Notes: generated by a model from the letters alone, not told the origin. 50,270 bases of DNA from Hyphomicrobiales bacterium (GCA_021775875.1 JAJFHA010000013.1:1-50270); one strand, 5' to 3'. Positions 8,197 to 17,019 are shown, numbered from the stretch's first letter. Made by a program: numbers and translations.

Positions 8197-10521
8197 ATGG
8201 CAGATAACGACCACACATCTGAATCGGGCATTCCTTCTCGGAAAGAAATTCTGGAATTCATCCGTGAACATGACGGGCATGTTGCCAAACGCGATATCGC
8301 ACGGGCTTTCAATATCCGTGGCAACAAAAAAATCGCTCTCAAACGTTTGCTGAAAGACATGGCTGGTGACGGCCAGCTCTCGCGCAAATCCAAACACATT
8401 GCCGAAGTTGGCACCCTGCCCCGGGTCTCCGTTCTTGAAATTACCGGACGCGACAACGACGGTAATCTGGTCGCAACACCTGTGGAATGGCGCGAAGACG
8501 AACAGGGACGTCCGCCGCTAATCAGCATCATATCGCAACGCTCGCGCGGCAAAGGCCGGACTCGGGAAACCGCGGCCGGCATCGGAGATAGAGTTCTCGC
8601 AAAATTATCCCGCCAATCAGGTAAATCAACTGACGGCCGCCCCCAATATTCAGGCCAAATCATTCGCCGAATCGGTCGAGCCGCTAATCTCCAACTGGGA
8701 GTTTTCCGTTCCCTCCCCGATGGCGGCGGGTTTATCGAGCCTGTTGTTAAAGGCGCGATGCGGGAAATGAATGTGGAACCCCACAATATCGGGGATGCCG
8801 AACCGGGCGAATTGGTGACGGTTGAGCCGTTGAAAAGCGGTCGCTTTGGCCCATCAAAAGCCAAAGTGATCAAACGCCACGGCCTGGCTGACGGAGAAAA
8901 AGCCGCAAGCCGCATCGCAATCGTCCAGTTTTGCATCCCGGATATTTTTCCTGATGCCGCTCTCGCCGAAGCTGAAAAAGCTAAATTCGTCAAAAACGAC
9001 AAACGCCAGGACTGGCGCGATCTGCCGCTGATCACAATCGATCCGGCAGACGCCCGCGACCACGATGACGCCGTTTTTGCGGCGCCTGATGAAAGCGGCA
9101 CCAATCAGGGCGGATGGATTGTCACTGTCGCCATCGCCGATGTCTCCGCTTATGTCACACCCTCCAGCGCCATGGACCAGGAAGCCCTCAAACGCGGGAA
9201 TTCAGTTTATTTCCCCGACCTTGTTGTGCCCATGCTGCCTGAGCGCATTTCAAATGATCTTTGCAGCCTGCGCGAACATGAAGACCGCCCGGCCATGGCG
9301 GTACAGATGGTTTTCGACCAAGACGGGCAAAAGATATCGCATCAATTCCACCGGATACTGATGCGCTCCCACGCAAAATTATCTTACCAGCAGGCGCAAG
9401 CCGCTATTGACGGCGAAACGGACGCCGCTCCAGCCGATATACTGGAAAACGTCCTCCAGCCGCTCTGGAGGGCTTATGGCGCATTCAAAAAGGCAAGTCT
9501 GAAGCGTGAACCGCTTAACCTTGATTTACCCGAGCGCAGGCTGGTTCTGGATGAAACCGGTGCCGTTACCAATATCCATGTGCCGCCCCGGCTGGACGCC
9601 CACCGGTTAATCGAAGAATTCATGATCCAGGCCAATGTCTGCGCTGCCGAAACGCTGGAAAAACAAAAAACACCATTGCTGTACCGGGTCCACGACACCC
9701 CGTCTCTTGCCAAAATCGAGGCGCTTGGAGAGTTTCTCGCCAGCATCGATCTAAAAGCCCCGAAGATGGGCAATCTGAGACCGGCTCACTTTAACCACAT
9801 CCTCGACAAGGTGAGAGATACCGAACTGGAGCACCTGACCAGTGAAGTTGTTTTACGCAGTCAGGCGCAAGCATCATACCTGCCTTCAAATTTCGGGCAT
9901 TTCGGATTGAACCTGCTGCGCTACGCCCATTTCACCTCCCCGATCCGGCGCTATGCCGACCTGATCGTCCACCGCGCCCTGATTTCAGCATTGAAATTTG
10001 GCGGCGACGGCCTGACCCAGACGATTACCGACAATCTGGATGAAATAGCAGGCAATATTTCAGACACCGAACGCCGTGCTATGAAAGCCGAACGCGCAAC
10101 GATCGACCGGCTGATCGCACATCATCTCTCTGACAAGGTCGGCGTTGAATTCAAGGGCCGGATTTCAGGCGTAACCCGCTCCGGACTATTTGTAGAGTTA
10201 GACGATACCGGCGCAGACGGCTTCATTCCGGTATCAAAGCTCTCGTCAGATTATTTCATCTATGATCAATCGGCCCATACCCTTGTCGGAGACAGTACCG
10301 GTGAGACTCACCGGCTGGGCGACAAAGTTGAAGTGCGGCTTGTTGAAGCCCGACCGGTTGCAGGCGCATTGCGCTTTGACCTGATCAGCGAAGGCAGTTA
10401 TTCACCTGACCACGTTCCCGGAGAAACCCGGCGCCCTAAAGGCGGTCGAAAGCAAGGTTCGCACCGAGGTGGCCCACCCCGTGGCGGACCACCTCGGTCG
10501 CGGAAAAAGCGCAGGAAATAA
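8197..10521 (+). CDS. rnr: Ribonuclease R
   Basis: RNase R is a processive 3'-to-5' exoribonuclease that can unwind structured RNA. In the 774-residue product a winged-helix-like N-terminus (about 8-55) is followed by two cold-shock-type OB segments. The RNB catalytic domain has the acidic motif IDPADARDHDDAV near 280-292, and further catalytic-domain segments include HFTSPIRRYADLIVHRAL. An S1 domain starts near 650 (VEFKGRISGVTRSGLFVEL). The tail is strongly basic with two RGGPP repeats, as expected for an RNA-binding RNase R tail. The gene follows topA and is one base short of touching the DUF983 gene. The start ATG at 8197 has only a weak ribosome site. Confidence 0.97.
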   Translation: MADNDHTSESGIPSRKEILEFIREHDGHVAKRDIARAFNIRGNKKIALKRLLKDMAGDGQLSRKSKHIAEVGTLPRVSVLEITGRDNDGNLVATPVEWREDEQGRPPLISIISQRSRGKGRTRETAAGIGDRVLAKLSRQSGKSTDGRPQYSGQIIRRIGRAANLQLGVFRSLPDGGGFIEPVVKGAMREMNVEPHNIGDAEPGELVTVEPLKSGRFGPSKAKVIKRHGLADGEKAASRIAIVQFCIPDIFPDAALAEAEKAKFVKNDKRQDWRDLPLITIDPADARDHDDAVFAAPDESGTNQGGWIVTVAIADVSAYVTPSSAMDQEALKRGNSVYFPDLVVPMLPERISNDLCSLREHEDRPAMAVQMVFDQDGQKISHQFHRILMRSHAKLSYQQAQAAIDGETDAAPADILENVLQPLWRAYGAFKKASLKREPLNLDLPERRLVLDETGAVTNIHVPPRLDAHRLIEEFMIQANVCAAETLEKQKTPLLYRVHDTPSLAKIEALGEFLASIDLKAPKMGNLRPAHFNHILDKVRDTELEHLTSEVVLRSQAQASYLPSNFGHFGLNLLRYAHFTSPIRRYADLIVHRALISALKFGGDGLTQTITDNLDEIAGNISDTERRAMKAERATIDRLIAHHLSDKVGVEFKGRISGVTRSGLFVELDDTGADGFIPVSKLSSDYFIYDQSAHTLVGDSTGETHRLGDKVEVRLVEARPVAGALRFDLISEGSYSPDHVPGETRRPKGGRKQGSHRGGPPRGGPPRSRKKRRK
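10463..10498. repeat. 10-bp perfect inverted repeat at the 3' end of rnr
   Basis: ACCGAGGTGG (10463-10472) and CCACCTCGGT (10489-10498) are exact reverse complements with a 16-base GC-rich spacer. They encode the RGGPP repeats of the RNase R tail and end 24 bases before the start of the next gene. An mRNA hairpin here could influence translation of the DUF983 gene or RNA decay, but coding constraint alone could also create it. Confidence 0.6.
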
Positions 10522-10522
10522 C

Positions 10523-10966
10523 ATGTCCGAATTGCTTTTCAGGCCATCGATCCAAAACCGCCCCGTGGGACAGGCAATCCTGACGGGCATCCGCCAGAAA
10601 TGCCCAAATTGTAAAACCGCTAAGCTTTTCCGGGCCTATCTGAAACCGGTTGATGTGTGTGCCAATTGCGGTGAAGAAATTTTTCACCAGCGTGCCGACG
10701 ATGCCCCGCCCTATTTCACAATTCTCATTGTGGCCCATATCATCGTACCTGCCATGCTGGTGGTTGAAAAAACCCTGCGGCCTGAGCTCTGGACCCACGC
10801 CGCCATCTGGTTGCCCCTGACTCTTGTACTCTCGCTCGCGATTTTACCACTTGCCAAAGGCGCATTAATTAATCTGCAATGGGCGTTGCGGATGCACGGA
10901 TTTGATCCTGACCACCGGGAACCCGATCATCTGGACGACGAGGACTTTGAAATTGAAACCTGTTGA
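10523..10966 (+). CDS. DUF983 family zinc-ribbon membrane protein
   Basis: The protein has 147 residues from the ATG one base after the rnr stop; a longer frame from 10469 lies inside rnr and is rejected. The N-terminus holds a zinc ribbon (CPNCKTAKLF, then CANCGEEIF about 20 residues on). ADDAPPYFTILIVAHIIVP follows, the hallmark of DUF983, with two transmembrane helices (around 65-85 and 95-115). The C-terminal tail is acidic (DDEDFEIE). DUF983 proteins are small inner-membrane proteins of unknown function, common in alphaproteobacteria; in some groups they lie near cytochrome oxidase genes, but not here. Coupling to rnr and the NUDIX gene suggests one transcription unit. Confidence 0.9.
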   Translation: MSELLFRPSIQNRPVGQAILTGIRQKCPNCKTAKLFRAYLKPVDVCANCGEEIFHQRADDAPPYFTILIVAHIIVPAMLVVEKTLRPELWTHAAIWLPLTLVLSLAILPLAKGALINLQWALRMHGFDPDHREPDHLDDEDFEIETC

Positions 10967-10985
10967 TTCATACAAACTGCCGAAA

Positions 10986-11672
10986 ATGCGCCATCCTTAT
11001 ATGCGACCAAGCGATGCCGCGACGTTGATTTTGGTCGATACAACAAAGACTGTACCAACAGTCTTGATGGGCAAGCGCCACGAGAGCCTGAAATTCATGC
11101 CGGGCAAATTCGTGTTTCCGGGTGGCCGTGTCGATCCGGTTGACAGCCGCATCAAACCGGCCCGACCGTTAGCTCCGAAAATCAGTGACCAATTGGCCCG
11201 CAGTTTGAATTCCCGAGGGAGCAAGAACAAGCCTCAAGCCCTTGCTATGGCGGCTGTTCGGGAAATGTTTGAAGAAACCGGATTGCTGATTGGCGAGGAA
11301 ACAGTAACCCCGCCAAAATCCCGCGCCCCGAGCTGGCAGGCGTTTTTTGACGAAAATATTGTGCCCACTCTTGACCAGTTGATCTTTATCGCCCGGGCCG
11401 TAACCCCGCCGGGACGGCCAAGACGGTTCGACACACGGTTTTTCATGGCGGACGCCAAGATCGTGACCAAGCAGAAATTTTTGGAACCTTCGCCCACAAA
11501 TGAATTGCTGGAACTGAACTGGCTGACCATCGAGGAGGCTCTGGACAAGGAACTGGCAAATATCACCCAGATCGTATTGCGCGAAATCGACGCCAGAATA
11601 AAAGGCGATACTGACCGCTCAATTCCATATTACGTCCAACGCGGCAGCACAGTTTACCGCAACGATTTATAA
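10986..11672 (+). CDS. NUDIX hydrolase
   Basis: NUDIX enzymes hydrolyse nucleoside diphosphates linked to another moiety. The N-terminal strand DAATLILVD leads to KFMPGKFVFPGGRVD. The Nudix box core REMFEETGLLIG is intact, with the metal-binding glutamates. The stretch between (about 40-80) is longer than in MutT and is typical of the larger CoA/NTP-type alphaproteobacterial members. The start is uncertain. ATG at 10986 gives MRHPYMRPSDAA (228 residues) without a clear ribosome site. TTG codons at 10947 or 10953 would overlap the DUF983 gene, and a GAGGA precedes the latter. Substrate cannot be told from sequence. Confidence 0.88.
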   Translation: MRHPYMRPSDAATLILVDTTKTVPTVLMGKRHESLKFMPGKFVFPGGRVDPVDSRIKPARPLAPKISDQLARSLNSRGSKNKPQALAMAAVREMFEETGLLIGEETVTPPKSRAPSWQAFFDENIVPTLDQLIFIARAVTPPGRPRRFDTRFFMADAKIVTKQKFLEPSPTNELLELNWLTIEEALDKELANITQIVLREIDARIKGDTDRSIPYYVQRGSTVYRNDL

Positions 11673-11690
11673 TCCAGACGGTTCCAAACC

Positions 11691-12857
11691 ATGTCGATGA
11701 TAGCACGCATGGCCGCGCCGATATCCTGCCTCACGATCGTGGGTCTCGGCATAGGGTTGTCTATCCCCCTGCTGACGCTGGAAATGGAAGCCATGGGTAT
11801 TTCCGGTCGGATGATCGGGGCCAATACTGCCGTGCCCGCAATCGCGGCCATTCTGTTGGCGCCACAAATACCAAGACTGGCCGCCCGGTTCGGAACATCA
11901 AACCTGTTATTGGCTGCATTGATAATGGCAACAATTTCGTTCGCCATGTTCATGCTCCCGATACCATTCTGGCTCTGGTTTCCCATCAGGTTTTTGTTCG
12001 GAGCAGCAATCTACGGAATATTTGTGATCTCCGAATATTGGATCAACACAGAGGTTGAAGATCACAATCGCGCCTTCATTTTGGGAATTTACGCGACAAT
12101 ATTATCTTTGGGGGTCGCCGCCGGGACCGCAATTTTGACGGTTACAGAACCTGGAACGCCAGGGCCTTACATTATCGGCATTTTGATTTTTTTAATTGCC
12201 ATAATCCCTATTTTAATCTGGCATAGTCGGGCACCCAAAATAGCGCAGGAAGAACAGAGCAATATTTTCCGCTACCTGCTGGCGTCACCAACCTCCGCAC
12301 TCGCTGCTTTCACGTTCGGTGCGCTGGAGACCGGATCATTTTCTCTTCTGGCAGTCTACGCCCTGCGCCATGGATATTCCGTAGCTGGCGCTGCCTTTGC
12401 CATTTCTATGGTGGCGATCGGTAGCGTTTTTTTTCAAATCCCGCTCGGATATATCGCAGACCGGGTTGATCGACGGTTGATCCTGATATTTTGCGGCTGT
12501 ACTGGCATGGCTGGCGCTCTGTCGCTGCCCTTGATCATGAATACAGCCCTGCTTTACCCGGTGCTTGTCGCCTGGGGCGGTATTGTTGTCGGTCTGTACA
12601 CAGTCGGCCTTGCTCATCTGGGCGCCAAATTCTCCGGCCCTGACCTGCTGTCTGCCAATTCCCTGTTCATTCTCATGTACGCTGTGGGAAGTCTGATCAG
12701 TCCCGCTCTCATCGGTACTGGCATGGATATCTGGAATCCGGAAGGCTATATCGGTGTCACGGTCGCGTTTATCGCGTTGTTTTTACTGGTGGCCGTTTGG
12801 CGATGGATACGCAATCCTGCAATCTGGCGACCAGCAAATAAGCGTGACAGTGCTTGA
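11691..12857 (+). CDS. MFS transporter
   Basis: This 388-residue protein consists almost wholly of hydrophobic helices, consistent with 12 membrane spans in two halves. A charged loop with RAPKIAQEEQ separates them near 182-192. The MFS loop signature between helices 2 and 3 is degenerate (PRLAARFG), and its counterpart in the second half is better (GYIADRVDRR). ISEYWINTEVEDHNR after helix 4 resembles the YfcJ/Ynf-like sugar-efflux group found beside rpmG in many alphaproteobacteria. No substrate can be assigned. It starts 18 bases after the NUDIX gene and is probably in the same transcript. Confidence 0.9.
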   Translation: MSMIARMAAPISCLTIVGLGIGLSIPLLTLEMEAMGISGRMIGANTAVPAIAAILLAPQIPRLAARFGTSNLLLAALIMATISFAMFMLPIPFWLWFPIRFLFGAAIYGIFVISEYWINTEVEDHNRAFILGIYATILSLGVAAGTAILTVTEPGTPGPYIIGILIFLIAIIPILIWHSRAPKIAQEEQSNIFRYLLASPTSALAAFTFGALETGSFSLLAVYALRHGYSVAGAAFAISMVAIGSVFFQIPLGYIADRVDRRLILIFCGCTGMAGALSLPLIMNTALLYPVLVAWGGIVVGLYTVGLAHLGAKFSGPDLLSANSLFILMYAVGSLISPALIGTGMDIWNPEGYIGVTVAFIALFLLVAVWRWIRNPAIWRPANKRDSA

Positions 12858-13002
12858 CTTTTGGCTCGTGGTGCGTCATTTCCACTGCTGAAAAAGAAGT
12901 GCGACTTTCAAGATCACCAAAGACTTGAAAATCCCGCACGGAATACGTTACCAGATCAATTTTATTTCCGCAGAAAAATGCGGATTTGCAGGAATTTCAG
13001 TT

Positions 13003-13170
13003 ATGGCAAAAGCTACTACCGTGAAAATTCGTCTCGTCAGTACCGCTGATACGGGCTTTTTTTACGTCACCAAGAAAAACGTTCGCACCATGACCGAAAA
13101 GTTTTCGATCAAGAAGTACGACCCTGTTGCGCGCAAGCACGTGGAATTCAAGGAAGCCAAGATCAAGTAG
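13003..13170 (+). CDS. rpmG: 50S ribosomal protein L33
   Basis: A 55-residue basic protein ([20 protein letters not shown], then YVTKKN and a C-terminal [10 protein letters not shown]) of exactly the size and sequence expected for proteobacterial L33, a component of the large ribosomal subunit near the E site. It is the cysteine-free form, with no CxxC pairs and hence zinc-independent. An AGGA precedes the ATG by about 9 bases. A longer in-frame extension from 12925 has no family support. The gene is followed by an intrinsic terminator at 13218. Confidence 0.97.
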   Translation: MAKATTVKIRLVSTADTGFFYVTKKNVRTMTEKFSIKKYDPVARKHVEFKEAKIK

Positions 13171-13217
13171 ATATGTTGGCGCAGCCCGGCTGGGCTATTT
13201 AGTTCCAAAACCAGTTG

Positions 13218-13246
13218 AAGGCACTGCACAGCAGTGCCTTTTTTAT
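13218..13246 (+). terminator. Rho-independent terminator after rpmG
   Basis: Perfect 10-bp stem AAGGCACTGC / GCAGTGCCTT with an ACA loop, followed by TTTTATT. It lies 48 bases past the rpmG stop and closes the topA-to-rpmG region. A weaker 5-bp hairpin (AGCCC/GGGCT) precedes it at 13183-13196. Confidence 0.92.
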
Positions 13247-13363
13247 TGGAGAGAAACTTTTGGTTGGGCAGCTCAATATATTTGATTTGTGTACCAAATT
13301 GCGTAGGGGTTGATGCCCCTCCCCGATTGCGACTAAGACCGGATAAATCATCAGGAGAAGAAT

Positions 13364-14815
13364 ATGCTGAATAAGACCGATTTTTATATCAATGGCGCGT
13401 GGACCCCACCTGCTACCCCGAACAATTTTGAAGTTATAAACCCGGCCGACGAAGTCGCTTTCGCAACTATTTCAATGGGCAGCGCTGAAGATATTGACCG
13501 CGCTGTCAAAGCTGCCCGCGCCGCGTTCCCGGCCTATGCTGCCATGAAGCCGGAAGAGCGAGTCGCACTTCTGGACAAACTTCTTGAAGTTTACAAGCGC
13601 CGCACCGATGAGATGGCTGAAGCCATTTCAAAGGAAATGGGCGCGCCGATGACATTGGCGACGCAGGCACAGTCCGCAGCGGGAATCGGAAACCTGATCG
13701 GCTTTCTTAAAGCCCTCAAAACATTCCAGTTCGAACACGACTTCAACCAAAAGGGCGAGCATATTATCCACGAACCCATCGGCGTTTGTGGTCTGATCAC
13801 CCCATGGAACTGGCCCATGAACCAGATCATCCTGAAAGTAGCCCCAGCACTTGCCGTTGGTTGCACGATGATCTTGAAGCCAAGTGAAATTTCGCCTTTG
13901 TCCGCGCATCTGTTCGCCGAGATGATCGATGAGGCCGGGTTCCCTCCAGGTGTCTTCAACCTCGTCAACGGCGAAGGCCCGGTAGTTGGCGAAGCCATGT
14001 CGCGTCATCCAGGCATCGACATGATGTCGTTCACAGGCTCCGCCCGTGGCGGCACCGCTGTTGCGGTTGCTTCTGCCGCTACCGTGAAACGCGTAACCCT
14101 GGAACTTGGCGGCAAATCTCCAAACATCGTGTTTGAAGATTCAGATGTCGCCAAATCCGTCAAACGCGGTGTCATCCATTGCATGAACAATACCGGTCAA
14201 TCCTGTAACGCCCCGACCCGTATGCTGGTTCACAAATCGGTCTATGACGAAGCTGTCAATATAGCCGGTGAAGTCGCCGCTAGCATTGAAGTTGGCGACC
14301 CGAGCGAAGAAGGCCGCCATATTGGACCTCTGGTCAGTCAGATGCAGTATGACAAAGTCCAGGGCTTGATCGAGACCGCGATAGCTGAAGGAGCCCGCCT
14401 TGTGACCGGCGGCACCGGACGGCCTGAAGGTTTCAACCGCGGCTATTATGTACGCCCCACCATCTTTGCTGACGTTAACAACGAGATGACGATTGCCCAG
14501 GAAGAAGTATTCGGCCCTGTCCTTGTCATGATCCCGTTCAGCGACGAGGAAGAGGCAATTTCGATCGCCAACGACACGCCGTATGGCCTTGCAGCCTACG
14601 TACAAAGCGGCAGCCAGGAACGTGCCGAGCGCGTCGCCAGACGCCTGCGTGCCGGCATGGTGCAGATCAACAGTGCCCAACGCCCGTCGGGTAGCCCATT
14701 TGGTGGCTACAAGATGTCAGGCAATGGCCGTGAAGGCGGCAAATGGGGCCTGGAGGACTTTCTTGAAGTCAAAGCCGTCAGCGGCTGGACACCGTCCGCC
14801 CCACCCGCTGAATAG
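13364..14815 (+). CDS. NAD(P)-dependent aldehyde dehydrogenase
   Basis: The ALDH superfamily oxidises aldehydes to acids through a catalytic cysteine thioester. Seen in the 483 residues: the PWNWPMNQI segment, the cofactor loop MILKPSEISPLSAH, SFTGSARGG, the general base glutamate in LELGGKSPNIV, the catalytic cysteine in NTGQSCNAPTR and the C-terminal PFGGYKMSGNGRE. AGGAGAAG lies 5 bases before the ATG, a strong ribosome site. The gene is flanked by terminators (13218 and 14835), so it is a single-gene unit. It sits between rpmG and pleD, which are often neighbours in related genomes, so it may be a local insertion. The substrate is not evident; the subgroup is close to broad-specificity and betaine-aldehyde-like enzymes. 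Confidence 0.94.
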   Translation: MLNKTDFYINGAWTPPATPNNFEVINPADEVAFATISMGSAEDIDRAVKAARAAFPAYAAMKPEERVALLDKLLEVYKRRTDEMAEAISKEMGAPMTLATQAQSAAGIGNLIGFLKALKTFQFEHDFNQKGEHIIHEPIGVCGLITPWNWPMNQIILKVAPALAVGCTMILKPSEISPLSAHLFAEMIDEAGFPPGVFNLVNGEGPVVGEAMSRHPGIDMMSFTGSARGGTAVAVASAATVKRVTLELGGKSPNIVFEDSDVAKSVKRGVIHCMNNTGQSCNAPTRMLVHKSVYDEAVNIAGEVAASIEVGDPSEEGRHIGPLVSQMQYDKVQGLIETAIAEGARLVTGGTGRPEGFNRGYYVRPTIFADVNNEMTIAQEEVFGPVLVMIPFSDEEEAISIANDTPYGLAAYVQSGSQERAERVARRLRAGMVQINSAQRPSGSPFGGYKMSGNGREGGKWGLEDFLEVKAVSGWTPSAPPAE

Positions 14816-14834
14816 TCCTTGTTTCAGACAAAAG

Positions 14835-14864
14835 AAAAGGCCCGCAAATTTGCGGGCCTTTTTT
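14835..14864 (+). terminator. Strong rho-independent terminator after the aldehyde dehydrogenase gene
   Basis: AAAAGGCCCGCA - AATT - TGCGGGCCTTTT forms a 12-bp perfect stem with a 4-base loop, followed by a further T pair and G. The A-run on the other arm could make it act in both directions, but the minus-strand gene on the far side ends about 360 bases away. Confidence 0.93.
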
Positions 14865-15223
14865 GTGACAAGAGTGGTCGACCGGTTTTAGCATCGTACG
14901 AGGAGGCCACTTTGCCATTCCCGGTCGACCGAACCCCACGGACCCAGGAGATGCGGCGGACCTGAGCACTCCGTAGGGTATTCTATCTTCATCGCGGAAC
15001 CTGATGAGATATGGACATTTATCCTCTGCAAATCATCAAGATGATTGAAACCGCAACAAAAAACCTCCCAACCAACCTATATTGTTGCACCGCGATAGCA
15101 ACAATATTAGGTCAGGCGAGACCTGGTTTCACTATTAATAATAAAAGCTTAAGGTTAACGCGCAAACCGCGTATCAGATTCTGAATCATGCAGATTTCAG
15201 GAAAAACCAACCTGAACCCTGGT
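14865..15223. other. Gene-free spacer between two convergent genes
   Basis: About 360 bases between the aldehyde dehydrogenase terminator and the end of pleD. I find no supported reading frame, tRNA or known RNA. It holds two copies of a GGTCGACC core (near 14877 and 14922) and the palindrome at 15079-15107, described separately. A T-rich tract on the minus strand (about 15056-15064, near a run of A on plus) lies beyond the palindrome relative to pleD. Confidence 0.7.
15079..15107. repeat. 10-bp perfect palindrome downstream of pleD
   Basis: ATATTGTTGC (15079-15088) and GCAACAATAT (15098-15107) are exact reverse complements with a 9-base loop. Allowing one bulged base, the pairing extends outward through CCTA / TAGG to 15075-15111. 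It lies about 115 bases beyond the pleD stop on the minus strand and is not directly followed by a T tract, so it is not a standard terminator. A protein-binding palindrome, an RNA-processing hairpin or a dispersed repeat are all possible. Confidence 0.7.
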
Positions 15224-16597
15224 TTATGCCGCGTCTGCCACCACCCGATTCCGGCCATCATTTTTTGCGGTATAAAGAGCTTCATCAGCCCGTTTGAGAA
15301 TATCAGCCTGGGTATCATTATTCGATTGCAGCGCCGACAGGCCAATGGATATGGTTAAATCCAACGCATGGGTCCCACCATTCACCGAAAATGCCTTGTC
15401 TGCGACCACCCGCCTGATCCGTTCCGCCACAATATAGGCAAGCGCCACATCTGTTTCCGGCATTATGATCACAAATTCTTCGCCGCCAAAGCGGCACGCC
15501 AAATCAATGCCCCGGATATTTTTTTGCAGCCTTTTGGAAAATTCACGTAAAACCTCATCCCCAGCCCCGTGGCCATGGGTGTCGTTCACGGCTTTGAAAA
15601 AATCGATGTCTACAATCATCAACGAGAGCAATTTATCGGTTTTCTTTGCTGTCTCCAGCAAAGTGCTCAAATGGCTTTCCATATATCGGCGATTGTGAAG
15701 GCCGGTGAGCGCATCTGTCACGGCCATTTCCATATTATGCTTGAAGGTGTCAACCAGCCTATCGGTATAGCGCTTCCGCCGTATCTGGGTCCGAACCCGT
15801 GCAAACAGCTCGTTGCCGTCGATGGGACGCATCACATAATCATTGACTCCCATCTCGATGGCCCGCAACAGGCGGGCATCATCGTTAGGATCGACAATAA
15901 TCAAAATCGGCAAATTCCTGGTACGATCAAGCGAGCGAATCTGGGAACAAAGTCGAAGGCCATCGAAATTCCGGAGATTCATGCTGATTATTACTAGTTC
16001 ATAATCGCCTTCCGCCGCATTGAATACGGCTTGCTGCGGGTCTGGCTCAACAATGACCTCATGGTCTCCTTTCAGCATTCCAGCAATGTGCTCGTATGAG
16101 TTCGGGCGATCATCCACATACAATATCTGCCCGTTGGCAACAGGTTGGCGAAATATCAGTTCCTGTTCGTCACCAAATCCAAGGTCTTCCCCGGTGGCCA
16201 CGCGGGTTTGCATTTCATCAACAAGGGTCTTGTTCCGCACCAGGCTTTTTACCCGCGTCATAATGGCAATATCGGAAACCGGCTTGGTCAGAAAATCATC
16301 GGCTCCCGCTTCAAGCCCTTTAACCTTGTCGGCTGGCTGATCCAGCGCCGTTATCATGATGACAGGCACATGGTGAGTTTTGGGGTTTGCCTTGATGCGA
16401 CGGCATACTTCGAAGCCATCCATTTCTGGCATCATGACGTCCAAAAGAACAATATCGATCTGGCCGCCATCGCAAATATCGAGGGCATCAGGCCCGTTCA
16501 TCGCGGTTACAACATCAAAATATTCAGCACTCAAACGTGCTTCAAGCAATTTTACATTTGCCGGCATGTCATCAACAACAAGGATACGTGCAGTCAT
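15224..16597 (-). CDS. pleD: PleD-type diguanylate cyclase response regulator
   Basis: PleD makes cyclic-di-GMP when phosphorylated and controls polar development in Caulobacter. The 457 residues comprise two receiver domains and a GGDEF domain. Receiver 1 has D9/D10, the phospho-acceptor D53 (LLDVMMPEMDG) and the switch lysine in FLTKPV. Receiver 2 (about 150-270) has VIISMNL where the acceptor should be, so serine replaces aspartate, as expected of the PleD adaptor pseudo-receiver. The GGDEF domain has an intact active site (FGGEEFVII) and the inhibitory RxxD site (RGID) five residues before it, so product feedback is expected. The gene follows divK by 47 bases, as in Caulobacter. The C-terminus ends ANGRNRV-like with a short alanine tail. 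Confidence 0.97.
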   Translation of the reverse strand: MTARILVVDDMPANVKLLEARLSAEYFDVVTAMNGPDALDICDGGQIDIVLLDVMMPEMDGFEVCRRIKANPKTHHVPVIMITALDQPADKVKGLEAGADDFLTKPVSDIAIMTRVKSLVRNKTLVDEMQTRVATGEDLGFGDEQELIFRQPVANGQILYVDDRPNSYEHIAGMLKGDHEVIVEPDPQQAVFNAAEGDYELVIISMNLRNFDGLRLCSQIRSLDRTRNLPILIIVDPNDDARLLRAIEMGVNDYVMRPIDGNELFARVRTQIRRKRYTDRLVDTFKHNMEMAVTDALTGLHNRRYMESHLSTLLETAKKTDKLLSLMIVDIDFFKAVNDTHGHGAGDEVLREFSKRLQKNIRGIDLACRFGGEEFVIIMPETDVALAYIVAERIRRVVADKAFSVNGGTHALDLTISIGLSALQSNNDTQADILKRADEALYTAKNDGRNRVVADAA

Positions 16598-16644
16598 TTT
16601 ATTTTTCCGTCAGTTACGCTGAGACGAAGTGTTGGATAAGCCGG

Positions 16645-17019
16645 TTAGCTGGCTGGGCCAATCAATTCACCGATAGACTTTAGAAACGGTCCGACAGAAA
16701 TCGGTTTGGAGATATAATCTTCGCAGCCCGCAGCCCGGATACGTTCCTCATCACCTCGCATAGCAAAGGCTGTCACCGCGATTACTGGAATTGGGGCCAG
16801 TTCCGGGTCTTCCTTGAGCCATTTGATCACATCAATTCCAGACACTTCCGGCAACTGGATATCCATGAGGATAAGGTCAGGCTTGTGTTCCCGGGCCAGT
16901 TCCATAGCGTTGATACCGTTGGTGGATTTTAATGTGCCATATCCATGCGCCGACAAAAGGTCATGAAACAGCTTCATATTAAGCTCGTTATCTTCCACGA
17001 TCAGTACAGTTTTGGCCAT
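16645..17019 (-). CDS. divK: Single-domain response regulator DivK
   Basis: DivK is a receiver-only protein that links the kinases DivJ/PleC to DivL-CckA and so to CtrA. The ATG at 17019 gives 124 residues beginning [18 protein letters not shown]; an upstream in-frame start adds seven unconserved residues. Conserved features are the acidic pair E9/D10, phospho-acceptor D53 ([13 protein letters not shown]), the threonine in VIAVTAFAM and the lysine in YISKPIS. No output domain is present. It is the first gene of a divK-pleD unit. The region upstream (17020-17238) is AT-rich and shared with the divergent DUF3572 gene. I looked for a CtrA box there and found only imperfect half-sites. Confidence 0.97.
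   Translation of the reverse strand: MAKTVLIVEDNELNMKLFHDLLSAHGYGTLKSTNGINAMELAREHKPDLILMDIQLPEVSGIDVIKWLKEDPELAPIPVIAVTAFAMRGDEERIRAAGCEDYISKPISVGPFLKSIGELIGPAS

Noticed and set aside
8025-9104. 359-codon open frame antisense to topA/rnr
   Set aside because: It overlaps the clear RNase R and TopA genes, is Ser/Arg-rich and lacks any family motif. It is a shadow of the real coding frame.
12850-12885. TTGACT as the -35 of an rpmG promoter
   Set aside because: The hexamer is good, but the sequence 16-18 bases downstream (around CATTTC) is a poor -10, so I did not list it.
14865-15223. Hidden tRNA, small RNA or phage attachment site
   Set aside because: No cloverleaf, CCA end or long direct repeat could be found by reading both strands; only the palindrome stands out.
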